A DNA stretch of 15,902 bases, taken from assembly GCF_945952095.1 (NCBI RefSeq), contig NZ_CAMFHL010000168.1, positions 1 to 15,902 on the forward strand, read 5' to 3'. The stretch is from an uncultured Arsenicibacter sp. (GTDB taxonomy: Bacteria > Bacteroidota > Bacteroidia > Cytophagales > Spirosomataceae). The translations under genes and the position numbers were made by a program. Positions within the stretch are counted from its first letter, which is position 1, and each line of letters opens with the position of its first letter. Shown piece by piece: positions 1 to 8,140 of this stretch. The notes beneath the pieces are model-generated. The model did no database searches. It had not been told where the DNA came from and saw only the letters and a list, made by a program, of their open reading frames with translations.

Positions 1-35
1 CTTCCTGGAAGGTCCGGAAAACTCAGCCAAACTAT

Positions 36-1796
36 TTACTTACCATTCAGCGCTTCCCACTGAGCGGTTTCGAAGGTCGGGTCGGTGGGCGAGAGTTTTG
101 GCGGATAAATCAGGATCGCTTTTTGTTGCAGGAGCGCCTTTTGCAGGTCTTTTACCGGCAGCGAGTGCACGGTCTTATTCTGCTGAATACACAGCGCACC
201 GGCCGTACCGGCTGCCTGGCCCAATGCCATCCAGCACGGTTCCATCCGCAGCGTCGAAAAGCCGATGTGCGTGGCTGAGGCCGGTACCGGTGCCAGCAGG
301 TTCTCAATCGGTGCATCGGGCACGATAACGCCATACGGCACAGTGTAGACCGCCGACGGATAGCTCAGGAAACCATCGAGGTGAATCCGGCCTTTTTCCC
401 GCTTCCGGACCGCGTGCGAATCCAGCGCGTAGTGACTGGCGGTAATGCTGTCGGCATGCACCGGCGGTCGCCCGCCCGGCTGCGTTGGCCGTGCATCGTG
501 GGCCTTAAAAATGTATTTGCCTTTCATCCGGCGACCTTCGCGCACGTACAGCTGCCGCGGGAAATTGCCGTTGTCGGTATATTCGTCCTTAGCCCAGCCC
601 CATTCCGAACACTGTTTCCGGAACCACTCCGGCAGGGCGAGATCGTTCTGAGCGAAGTAAAACAAGCCTTCGGTATACTCGCGCAGGCGTTGCGCATACC
701 GGTCGCGCCATTCCCAGGCAGAAGTCGGATACGGCCAGTTTTCTTCCGGCAGATCGGTCGAAATAAAGGCCAGGTGCTGGTTGTTGCCGTCGTTTTTGCC
801 ATTCGGCAGCTTCACCATGTTGGTCAGCCAGGCAATCCCTTTGGGCATACCCGGCACAACCGGCGGCATACCGGCTTTCGCCAGGCGTTCGTTTTCGGCC
901 TTTTGGGCGTCGGTTAGTTTCAGCACGTCAACGCCCGTATGAATACCGGTTGTCACATCACCCACCAGCGACACATATTCTTCGCGGTTGTAGCGGGCCG
1001 GCTTCTGAATCTTCGTCCGGATTTTCGGGTCATTGGTCACACACAGCCGGTAATTGTAGGACTGTACTGCATTATCGGCCTCAAATGTTGAGCCGGGTCC
1101 TTCTTTCCCTGCCCAGTGCTTATACACACGGCCGGCACCGACTTCGTCGTATTCTGATTTTCCTTCACGGCCAATCATAAACGGCACACCCGCCGCCGCA
1201 ATCAGGTCACCTTCGTAGGTAGCATCCACGAACATACTGCCCTGATACGTTTCCGGCTGCCCCGTTTTGCGGTTAATGACCCGAATACCCTGAATCCGGT
1301 TCTGCTGAATCGTCAGGTTTTCGGGTTCAAAGTCAAACTGACGCATCGTCAGCACCGTGATGGCCGGATGCTCGCGGAGCAGGTCGTCGAACACCTTTGC
1401 CGCTACCGACGGCTCAAAGTGATAGCCATCCGAGCAATCCTTAACCTGCTGTGAATCGGCACCGTACTTCTCTACGTAGTGTTTTTTGATCCGCTGTACG
1501 AACTCCAGGAACAGCCCGCCGGTCGCACCACGGGTGGCAATATCAGTAGCTCCCAGCCCGTTGGCAGGCAACCCGCCCATGTAGGCCGTCCGTTCCAGAA
1601 TCAGGGATTTTTTACCCAATCGGGCCGCTGCCACTGCCGCCATAATACCCCCGGGCGTACCGCCGACGATGATCAGATCATAATCGGCGGCTGCCGGGGC
1701 GGCTGACGTATGGATAGACAGTGCAGATAAGCCGGTTGTCAGCGCCAGCCCACCCAGCCCTGACAGTTTTATAAATTCGCGTCGTGTTGAGTACAT
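36..1796 (-). CDS. Tat-exported FAD-dependent oxidoreductase (FAD_oxidored family)
   Basis: Predicted flavoprotein of 586 residues that should oxidise or reduce a small molecule outside the cytoplasm; the substrate cannot be told from sequence. The N-terminus MYSTRREFIKLSG is a twin-arginine export signal followed by a hydrophobic stretch to about residue 30. The FAD-binding Rossmann motif follows (YDLIIVGGTPGGIMAA, about 39-54), with an acidic residue at the end of the second strand (LILER, 65-69). Near the C-terminus, RMEPCWMALGQAAGTAGA matches the usual closing FAD-contact segment of this family, whose members are often mis-annotated as xanthan lyases. I place the start at the ATG at 1796. 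A longer frame to 1835 adds 13 residues encoded by a hairpin repeat and would bury the Tat motif. It is last in the sigma-FecR-SusC-SusD series, 150 bases after SusD, so cotranscription is likely but a separate promoter is possible. Confident on family, not on reaction. Confidence 0.85.
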   Translation of the reverse strand: MYSTRREFIKLSGLGGLALTTGLSALSIHTSAAPAAADYDLIIVGGTPGGIMAAVAAARLGKKSLILERTAYMGGLPANGLGATDIATRGATGGLFLEFVQRIKKHYVEKYGADSQQVKDCSDGYHFEPSVAAKVFDDLLREHPAITVLTMRQFDFEPENLTIQQNRIQGIRVINRKTGQPETYQGSMFVDATYEGDLIAAAGVPFMIGREGKSEYDEVGAGRVYKHWAGKEGPGSTFEADNAVQSYNYRLCVTNDPKIRTKIQKPARYNREEYVSLVGDVTTGIHTGVDVLKLTDAQKAENERLAKAGMPPVVPGMPKGIAWLTNMVKLPNGKNDGNNQHLAFISTDLPEENWPYPTSAWEWRDRYAQRLREYTEGLFYFAQNDLALPEWFRKQCSEWGWAKDEYTDNGNFPRQLYVREGRRMKGKYIFKAHDARPTQPGGRPPVHADSITASHYALDSHAVRKREKGRIHLDGFLSYPSAVYTVPYGVIVPDAPIENLLAPVPASATHIGFSTLRMEPCWMALGQAAGTAGALCIQQNKTVHSLPVKDLQKALLQQKAILIYPPKLSPTDPTFETAQWEALNGK

Positions 1797-1811
1797 ATCG
1801 TTATAATGTAG

Positions 1812-1833
1812 GGGCGACCCCACGTGGTCGCCC
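1812..1833. repeat. 8-bp stem hairpin with central CCACGTGG palindrome
   Basis: GGGCGACC (1812-1819) pairs perfectly with GGTCGCCC (1826-1833) around a 6-base loop. An alternative dyad CCACGTGG lies at 1820-1827. The hairpin ends about 15 bases upstream of the preferred ATG of the FAD oxidoreductase, so it would sit in that gene's mRNA leader. It also creates a false upstream ATG at 1835. It could be a mobile-type intergenic repeat or a leader structure; sequence alone does not decide. Confidence 0.7.
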
Positions 1834-1883
1834 ATTAATTGTCGCCCGTTAATAACCGCCCGTTAATATTCACCCGTTTAATC
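1828..1883. repeat. Four imperfect tandem 14-base repeats
   Basis: Units start at 1828, 1842, 1856 and 1870 with an exact 14-base period. They read TCGCCCATTAATTG, TCGCCCGTTAATAA, CCGCCCGTTAATAT and TCACCCGTTTAATC. The first unit overlaps the right arm of the adjacent hairpin, so the array may have grown by slippage from it. It lies in the 150-base gap between SusD and the FAD oxidoreductase. The rest of that gap (1884-1946) shows no clear promoter or terminator. Confidence 0.8.
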
Positions 1884-1946
1884 AATATAAAAACGTGTTT
1901 CTGAAGTAAGCACCCATCCGCCGTTTTATACCGATGTACCTGATAC

Positions 1947-3623
1947 TTAATAGCCTGGATTTTGCGTCAGCGCCTTGTTGGTTACCGTTTCGATGTTCGG
2001 AATCGGCCACAGGTAATCGCGGTTTGTATTGAATACCCGCACCTCAACCACCCGCATATCGGCACGGTTTGGCACAACACTGTAATCCGGCGTCCCGTTT
2101 TCGTCAATTTTCGGTGCCGTTGCCAGCAAGCCTTTCGGAATCCGGCCGAGGAAGTTACCCGCGATCAGTTTATCGGCGATTTTCCAGCGGCGGATGTCAA
2201 ACAGCCGCAAGCCTTCATTTGCCAGCTCGTATTTCCGTTCTTTCCGGACCGCTGACCGCATCGCCGCCTGTGACTGACCGGTTTTGATGGCCGGCATATT
2301 CACTCCCGGCCGCTGCCGCACGGCGTTGATGGCATCGTACACCGACTGATCAATCTGGTTGGCTTCAATTTTAGCCTCGGCATAAATCAGCAACACCTCC
2401 GCATACCGGATCAGAATCGCATTGATTTCGGAATTACTGCGGTCGTCCTTATCGGTCATGTCCGTGTATTTCCGCCAACAATACCCCGTATAGGTTGCAA
2501 AAGCGTGAATAGCATCCTGGTTATCAATGCGCGTGGCCGGTGTCGTGTTATAATTCCAGGTCTTTACGCTGTCCTTGTGGGTCTCAAACTTGAAATTAAA
2601 GTAGTTCGAGCCAGGCACGGCCATCGTGTAATCCAGGCGCGGGTCACGGTTCTTAAACGGATCTTTGGGGTTATACAACGGCGACTTGTCGATCGACAGA
2701 CCGTCGGTACATTCATAGGAATCGACCATGCACTGCCCCGGCACCTTGTTGGATGCTCCCTGCGCATTCCGCGACAGCAGGTTCTGCGGTGTGGCATGTG
2801 TCTGTGTGCCTTTCAGGTACTGAAACGCAAAAATGATCTCGGTCGATGTCTGCCCCTTATACGAAAACAACTCCCCGAAATTGGTATGCAGCTTGTGGTA
2901 GTTCAGGTCCATAACGGCCTTGGCCGCCGCTGCTGCCACATCCCATTTCTCGTTGTAAAGCGCAAACCGGGCTTTTGTCGCCAGCGCGGCTCCTTTTGTG
3001 GCGCGGCCGTTGTTCCGGGCATCGTAACTAACCGGCAGATCCTTCGCTGCCTGATCGAGTTCGTCCAGGACAAACGTCACCAGATCGGCCTTCGGATTCT
3101 TGGGTATCTGCGCCTCCGACAGGGCCAGCACATGGGTCACCAGCGGCACCTCCCCGTACAAACTGACCAGATAATGATAGGTATAGGCTCTGACAAACCG
3201 CGTTTCGGCCTTGTAACGGGCAAACAGCGCTGCGTCCATTTTACCCTGCAACTTGTCGATATTGTCCAGAATGAAATTACAGCGGGCAATCGTTTTGTAC
3301 GATTCCTTCCAGACCGACACCACAAACGAGTTATTGCTGTCGTGGCTGCCTTTACCGATCTGCTGCCAGGCACTGTTATTACGGTCCCACGAAATATCGG
3401 TCACTACATCGAGCAGCAGCGGTACCGGCATCCCGTCGCTCGGCGTGTAGGTCATGGCTTTGTATGCCCCGTTAACCGCCAGCAGCAGTTCACTTTCGTT
3501 GGAGAAAAACGATTCGGCAGACGGCCCTTCGAGCGGATACCGCTCCAGATAATGATCGTTGCAGGCGGGCAGGGTAAGGATCAGACCGGCCGCCAGCATT
3601 CCGTATTTTATGTATTTTAACAT
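1947..3623 (-). CDS. SusD/RagB-like nutrient-binding outer membrane lipoprotein
   Basis: Cell-surface substrate-binding lipoprotein of 558 residues that caps its SusC partner and delivers ligand to it. The signal peptide ends in the lipobox LPAC, with the lipidated Cys at 21. The next residues, NDHYLERYPLEGPSAESFF, have the typical SusD start, and the C-terminus ends in the family signature LTQNPGY, preceded by DYLWPIPNIE. The helical TPR-like core fits RFVRAYTYHYLVSLYGEVPLV, about 142-162. Length is normal for the family. It starts at an ATG 18 bases after the SusC stop with no evident Shine-Dalgarno, as expected in Bacteroidota. The pairing with SusC is certain; the ligand (glycan, peptide or other) cannot be predicted because no degradative enzyme gene is visible nearby. 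Confidence 0.95.
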   Translation of the reverse strand: MLKYIKYGMLAAGLILTLPACNDHYLERYPLEGPSAESFFSNESELLLAVNGAYKAMTYTPSDGMPVPLLLDVVTDISWDRNNSAWQQIGKGSHDSNNSFVVSVWKESYKTIARCNFILDNIDKLQGKMDAALFARYKAETRFVRAYTYHYLVSLYGEVPLVTHVLALSEAQIPKNPKADLVTFVLDELDQAAKDLPVSYDARNNGRATKGAALATKARFALYNEKWDVAAAAAKAVMDLNYHKLHTNFGELFSYKGQTSTEIIFAFQYLKGTQTHATPQNLLSRNAQGASNKVPGQCMVDSYECTDGLSIDKSPLYNPKDPFKNRDPRLDYTMAVPGSNYFNFKFETHKDSVKTWNYNTTPATRIDNQDAIHAFATYTGYCWRKYTDMTDKDDRSNSEINAILIRYAEVLLIYAEAKIEANQIDQSVYDAINAVRQRPGVNMPAIKTGQSQAAMRSAVRKERKYELANEGLRLFDIRRWKIADKLIAGNFLGRIPKGLLATAPKIDENGTPDYSVVPNRADMRVVEVRVFNTNRDYLWPIPNIETVTNKALTQNPGY

Positions 3624-3641
3624 GATGAGTTCAGCGGTTTA

Positions 3642-6600
3642 TCAGAAGTTTGCGTCGATACCAAAACTGTACAGCTTCACTTGCGGGTAAGCGTTGCCCA
3701 CGCCCACCGGCGTTTCCACATCATACCCGTTCCAGAATTTGTCGATGGTGAACAGGTTCTGGCCATTGGCGAAAATCCGCAGGTTTTTGATGCCCGCCCG
3801 CTGCACTACCGCCGACGGAATCGTGTAACTCACCTGCACGTTTTTCAGGCGCAGATACGCCGCGTTTTTCATCCAGAAGCTCGACACCTTTTCGTTGTTG
3901 GCTTCGCTGAATGCCAGGCGCGGGAACACTGCGTTCGGATTTTCCGGCGTCCAGTGGTTTTTGTGCTGTTCCTGTACGGTGCCGCCAAGGTAGAACGGCA
4001 TAATACCCTGCTGATACAGGAAGCCGTTTGCCTTGCCCACGCCCTGCACCAACACATTCAGACTGAAGCCTTTCCATGACGCATTCAGGGTAGTGCCGTA
4101 TGTAAACCGTGGCAGCTGACTGCCCAGGACTACTTCATCGCTGGCATTGATGATGCCGTCGTTGTTCTGGTCCTTATACTTAATATCACCCGGTTTGATT
4201 ACCCCGAACTGCTGGGCGTGACCCGCCACCTCGTCGGCAGTCTGGAACAAGCCTTCGGACACCAGCCCGTAAATCGACGCCGACGGATAACCTTCCCGGT
4301 TAACGGTCAGGCCCGTCTGATTCACCCCGCGCATGTCAATAACCTTGTTCGTCAGATCCGAGAGATTGAAGCCTACATCGAACTTAAAGTCTTTGACAGC
4401 ACCACGGTAATTCAGACCCAGTTCCCAGCCCCGGTTGTCGACAATACCCGCATTCTGCGTTGGCGCACCCAGGCCGATAATGCCGGGGATATCCAGCGTC
4501 AGCAGAATGTCGTACGTCCGTTTGTAGAAATAGTCAGCCGTAACAGTAAAATGCGAAAACAGGGTAGCGTCAAGGCCGACATCGGTCATCTCGCTGGTTT
4601 CCCACGAGGTTTCCGCATTGGCCATCGTATTCAAGGCAGCTACGTTAACAATCTGCTTGCCAAAGGTATAGGCACCGAAATTGAGATAAGACGTAAAGCC
4701 GTATGTACCGGTCGTATTCTGGTTACCTAAGCGTCCCCACGAACCACGCAGTTTCAGTTCATTGATCACGTGCGACAGCGGCTGCATAAAATTCTCCTGC
4801 GAAATCCGCCAGCCGGCCGATACCGACGGGAAGAAACCATATTGACGCCCCGCCGCAAACCGCGAAGATCCGTCATAGCGGGCATTGGCTTCGAGCAGGT
4901 ACTTCTGCTTGTAGTCGTAGTTTATCCGCCCGAAGAGCGACTGCAACGCCCACTCTGATGCGCTTCCCGATGACCGCTGAATATCCGACGCACCGGCATT
5001 CAACACCTGATAATCAGGCAGAATAAATCCCTCGCGGTAGGCAGAGTTGTTATCGTTCCGGAAGTCTTCGCGCTGGAAGCCCAGCAGCATTTTTACCCCG
5101 TGATCACCAAATACCTTATCGGCCGTTACTGTACCACGCAGGGTGTTATAGAACGACCGGCTGTTGGCTTCGGTCAGTGTACTTTTGGCTGGTGCTAGGA
5201 AGCTGAGCGCGCCGTTCGGCTTGTAGGTCTGTACGGCTTTATTGAAGTTTTTGTCGAACGAGATGGCATACTTTGGTGCAAACGCCACTTCGGCCGTCAG
5301 CCAGCTGGTTGGCCGGTAGGTCAGAGCGCTGTTCAGCAGTACATACGGATTGTTGTTTTTGCGGGTACCGCCATCGCGCGAAAAGGCAATCGGGTTATCC
5401 CCGTTCCAGCCATCGCCCCAGGTACCATTCGAATTGATGCCGATCTGGTTAGCCGGAATCCGGTTCATCCAGTGAAAGACCTCATCTGTACCCCGTCCCG
5501 GTTCAATTGTGGTAGGCGCCACAATCTGCAGATCGACCCGTGCGCTGAATTTCTTCGAGAGCTGAATATCGGCGTTGTTCCGGATCGTATACCGCCGGAA
5601 GCTTGAACTTTCGATAATCCCTTTCTGATCGAAAAAGCCAATCGATGTCAGAAACCGGATACGCTCGCTCCCGCCATTAATGCTCAGAAAGTGGCTTTGC
5701 TGTAAACCGGAACCGGTCAGAACCGCCTTCTGCCAGTCGGTATCCGGATACAGGTCGCGGTTAGCAGCTCCTTCAGTACGGTATTTCTGGATCAGGTCAT
5801 CCGAGTACAGCGGGGCGCGGCCGACATTTACATAAGCCTCGTTGGTCAGCAGCATGTGATCAACCGCATTGGCCATTTTCGGCAGGTTGGTCGGTGTCTG
5901 CAAGCCTACGTAATTGTTATAATTTACCGAAATCCGGTTGCTTTTCGCCCGTTTGGTAGTCACCAGAATTACCCCGCCGGCGGCCCGCGATCCGTAGATC
6001 GACGAGGACGCGGCGTCTTTCAGTACCGAAATCGTTTCAATCAGGTTGGGATCAATGTTATCAATCGAACCTTCGATCCCGTCGATCAGCGTCAACGGTG
6101 CTGCCTGTCCGATGCCTCCGAGACTATTGCGGATCCGGATAGTTGCCCCGTCACCGCCCGGTCTGCCCGAGTTAGTTTTTACAATAACACCGGGCATGAG
6201 CCCCTGCAAAGCCGAAGAAGTCTGCCCGACCGGGCGTTTGGCAATTTCGCCCCCATCGACCGCCGCCACGGCGCCGGTCAGGTTTACTTTCTTCTGCGTA
6301 CCGTAACCAACCACGACCACTTCTTCCAGCGATTTTACGTCGTTTTCAAGCGAAATGTTGATCTGTGTCTGGTTTTTCACCTCCACTTCACGCGTTTCGT
6401 AGCCGATGAATGAATAAATCAGCGTGATGCTGCCGTTCGGTATGTTCAGCAGGTAGTTACCATCCTGATCGGTGGTGGTGCCACGGGTGGTGCCCTTCAC
6501 AACCACACTCACCCCTGGCAGCCCGTTTCCGGTTTTATCGGTCACCTTGCCGCTAATGCGCTCGTCAACTGTTGTAGCCGATGGCTGCACCGACTGGAGC

Positions 6601-7034
6601 TGATTCATGACCGGTACCATATTCTGCCCGCCAACGGGAAGCGCCGTTGTATAAGTCATGGCACTAAAGGGCGTCATGACCTCATTGGTTTGCCGCCGGG
6701 ACATGATAATATAAGCACTCTGATTCAGCTTTTTAAAGCGAAGTCCCTGCGATTTCAGCAAGGCGGTCAGGTTTACTTCCAGCTGGGCAGCAGGGTCAAT
6801 TACCGCCGACGTCTGCCGGTCGGCAACAACCTTATCTTCAAACAGGATATCAATTCCATAATGGTTTTTCAGGTTCAGCAACTGCTGCTTCAGCGAGTGC
6901 TTTTCCCGGCGGGACGCTTCGATTGAGGTCCGCTTTTTGCCCTGTGCAAACGCCCAGGTCTGGGCTTGCACCCAACACGGAAAACCAGTCAACAAGGTAC
7001 CAGTAAGCCAGGCTATTGGTAACAGCTTTTTCAT
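3642..7034 (-). CDS. SusC/RagA-like TonB-dependent outer membrane transducer with STN domain
   Basis: Outer membrane import channel (1130 residues) driven by TonB-ExbBD, partnered with the SusD protein just downstream. Order of parts: signal peptide ending near AQA (about 24); STN secretin/TonB signalling domain about 48-115 (NHYGIDILFEDK to SAYIIMSRR); carboxypeptidase-regulatory-like domain about 158-230 (ISGKVTDKTGNGLPGVSVVV); the SusC-type linker EEVVVVGYGTQKK; plug with LQGLMPGV, RIRN and the conserved VLKDAASSSIYGSRAAGGVI (about 337-356); then the beta barrel ending in YSFGIDANF with a terminal aromatic. The STN domain plus the neighbouring FecR and sigma genes mark it as a transducer that also controls its own expression. 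The longest frame begins with TTG at 7040; the ATG at 7034 (MKKLLPIAW) gives a standard signal peptide and is chosen. FecR ends 28 bases upstream. Confidence 0.95.
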   Translation of the reverse strand: MKKLLPIAWLTGTLLTGFPCWVQAQTWAFAQGKKRTSIEASRREKHSLKQQLLNLKNHYGIDILFEDKVVADRQTSAVIDPAAQLEVNLTALLKSQGLRFKKLNQSAYIIMSRRQTNEVMTPFSAMTYTTALPVGGQNMVPVMNQLQSVQPSATTVDERISGKVTDKTGNGLPGVSVVVKGTTRGTTTDQDGNYLLNIPNGSITLIYSFIGYETREVEVKNQTQINISLENDVKSLEEVVVVGYGTQKKVNLTGAVAAVDGGEIAKRPVGQTSSALQGLMPGVIVKTNSGRPGGDGATIRIRNSLGGIGQAAPLTLIDGIEGSIDNIDPNLIETISVLKDAASSSIYGSRAAGGVILVTTKRAKSNRISVNYNNYVGLQTPTNLPKMANAVDHMLLTNEAYVNVGRAPLYSDDLIQKYRTEGAANRDLYPDTDWQKAVLTGSGLQQSHFLSINGGSERIRFLTSIGFFDQKGIIESSSFRRYTIRNNADIQLSKKFSARVDLQIVAPTTIEPGRGTDEVFHWMNRIPANQIGINSNGTWGDGWNGDNPIAFSRDGGTRKNNNPYVLLNSALTYRPTSWLTAEVAFAPKYAISFDKNFNKAVQTYKPNGALSFLAPAKSTLTEANSRSFYNTLRGTVTADKVFGDHGVKMLLGFQREDFRNDNNSAYREGFILPDYQVLNAGASDIQRSSGSASEWALQSLFGRINYDYKQKYLLEANARYDGSSRFAAGRQYGFFPSVSAGWRISQENFMQPLSHVINELKLRGSWGRLGNQNTTGTYGFTSYLNFGAYTFGKQIVNVAALNTMANAETSWETSEMTDVGLDATLFSHFTVTADYFYKRTYDILLTLDIPGIIGLGAPTQNAGIVDNRGWELGLNYRGAVKDFKFDVGFNLSDLTNKVIDMRGVNQTGLTVNREGYPSASIYGLVSEGLFQTADEVAGHAQQFGVIKPGDIKYKDQNNDGIINASDEVVLGSQLPRFTYGTTLNASWKGFSLNVLVQGVGKANGFLYQQGIMPFYLGGTVQEQHKNHWTPENPNAVFPRLAFSEANNEKVSSFWMKNAAYLRLKNVQVSYTIPSAVVQRAGIKNLRIFANGQNLFTIDKFWNGYDVETPVGVGNAYPQVKLYSFGIDANF

Positions 7035-7062
7035 TGTCAATCAGTTAAAGGGTTGTAAGAGG

Positions 7063-8082
7063 TTACAGTTTGGGTGGTATGGCAGAGAGCGTCAGGGTTT
7101 TGCCGGACCGGCTTACCTGTAGCTCAAGTACTTCGGCAATGGCCCGGATCAGGTCATTTGAGGTACGCGCCTTATAGGTACCGCTCAGGGTACGGTCGGC
7201 CAGGGAGGTGTCGGCCAGCCGAACGGTCAGCCCATACGTTTCCCTGACCATATCGACAATCTCGCGCAGCGGCGTGTTATCGAACACAAACTGGTGCGAA
7301 CGCCAGGCAGCAAATGGTTCATTGGGGGCGTTACGCCCCTGTGTCAGTTCGCCCTGCTCCGACAACGTCACGTAATCGCCTGGTTTCATCATCAGCTGCT
7401 GCCGCTGCGCATTAAGGCTCAGGTAACTAAGCTGCACTTTGCCGCGGTTCAGCGCCACTTTCGTGGCCTGCCGGCGGGCCGTAACCGAAAACTCAGTCCC
7501 CAGGACTTCTACTTCGACACCATGTGGTGTTTCGACCAGAAACCGCTGGTGTGTAACGGTATGGCGGACATCAAACACAGCTTCTCCCTCCAGCCGGACA
7601 CGGCGCGTCGACTCACCGAAGCCAAACCGGGGGATATACAATTCTGAATGTCCGTTTAGCGTAACGACCGAACTATCAGGCAGTTTCAGAACACGGGTCT
7701 GGCCGAAATCCGTCGCATAGACTTTATACCGGACCAAATCCTGCCCTGCGTAGCCCATCACGCCCAGCAACACACTTGCCGCAGCGGCCCACAGCCATGT
7801 CCGGCGCGACTGCCGGCCGATCGGTACCGGTTGCCGGAAGAGGTCGCTTTCATACTGCTCCGTCACGACGGTTTGCGGCTGGTCAATGCGGTGGCGAAAT
7901 CGGCCGAGGGCCTGATCAATGTCAGGCGCATATTGCGGCACACGCCGTTCCCATTCTTCCAGCCACCGGAAGTACAGCTCGCGGTTAGCGGGCTGCTGCT
8001 TCAGCCAGTCAGCAATCATTTTCCGTTGAAGCGGTGTGACCTGACCGGCAAAATAGGCCTGCATTAATTCTTTTGTCACCAT
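7063..8082 (-). CDS. FecR-family anti-sigma factor
   Basis: Inner membrane regulator (339 residues) expected to hold the sigma factor encoded just upstream and to release or activate it when the STN domain of the SusC transducer signals. The cytoplasmic N-terminal part (about 1-93) has the usual sequence MVTKELMQAYFAGQVTPLQR. One membrane segment follows at about 96-112 (WLWAAAASVLLGVMGYAG). The periplasmic FecR domain spans roughly 125-220 (VLKLPDSSVVTLNGHSEL, RRVRLEGEAVFDV, VEVLGTEFSVTA). A C-terminal STN-like (DUF4974-type) domain covers about 264-335, with FVFDNTPLREIVDMV and LSGTYKARTSNDLIRAIAEV. A longer frame starts at an ATG at 8118, but that ATG is inside a direct repeat and adds 12 residues unlike the family, so 8082 is preferred. 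It lies 56 bases after the sigma stop, in the same operon. Confidence 0.92.
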   Translation of the reverse strand: MVTKELMQAYFAGQVTPLQRKMIADWLKQQPANRELYFRWLEEWERRVPQYAPDIDQALGRFRHRIDQPQTVVTEQYESDLFRQPVPIGRQSRRTWLWAAAASVLLGVMGYAGQDLVRYKVYATDFGQTRVLKLPDSSVVTLNGHSELYIPRFGFGESTRRVRLEGEAVFDVRHTVTHQRFLVETPHGVEVEVLGTEFSVTARRQATKVALNRGKVQLSYLSLNAQRQQLMMKPGDYVTLSEQGELTQGRNAPNEPFAAWRSHQFVFDNTPLREIVDMVRETYGLTVRLADTSLADRTLSGTYKARTSNDLIRAIAEVLELQVSRSGKTLTLSAIPPKL

Positions 8083-8115
8083 GTCAGTTTGATGTGTAAT
8101 GGGGTAATGAATGCT

Positions 8116-8140
8116 CATTATTCATTTTACATTATTCATT
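8116..8140. repeat. Pair of perfect 11-bp AT-rich direct repeats at the sigma/FecR junction
   Basis: CATTATTCATT occurs at 8116-8126 and again at 8130-8140, separated by TTA, a 14-base period. The right copy runs into the sigma stop codon (8139-8141). The left copy supplies the false upstream ATG (8116-8118) of the longer FecR frame. A further imperfect inverted match, AATGAATG, sits just left at 8106-8113. It looks like a non-coding intergenic repeat; any regulatory role is speculation. Confidence 0.75.

Noticed and set aside
381..917. 178-residue plus-strand frame opposite the FAD oxidoreductase
   Set aside because: Antisense to well-conserved flavoprotein sequence, with no family resemblance and no promoter.
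1797..1835. 13-residue N-terminal extension of the FAD oxidoreductase
   Set aside because: It is encoded by the hairpin repeat and would push the Tat motif away from the N-terminus.
2505..3620. 371-residue plus-strand open frame opposite the SusD gene
   Set aside because: It lies wholly antisense to a clear SusD coding region, begins at GTG, and its translation is Arg/Val/Gln-rich without any recognisable motif. It is a shadow of the real gene's codon use.
5856..6413. 185-residue plus-strand frame opposite the SusC plug region
   Set aside because: Fully antisense to highly conserved SusC domains; composition typical of a shadow frame.
7035..7040. TTGACA on the minus strand as a sigma-70 -35 box, or TTG as the SusC start
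   Set aside because: It abuts the SusC ATG so it cannot drive that gene, no -10 partner fits, and the ATG at 7034 gives a normal signal peptide.
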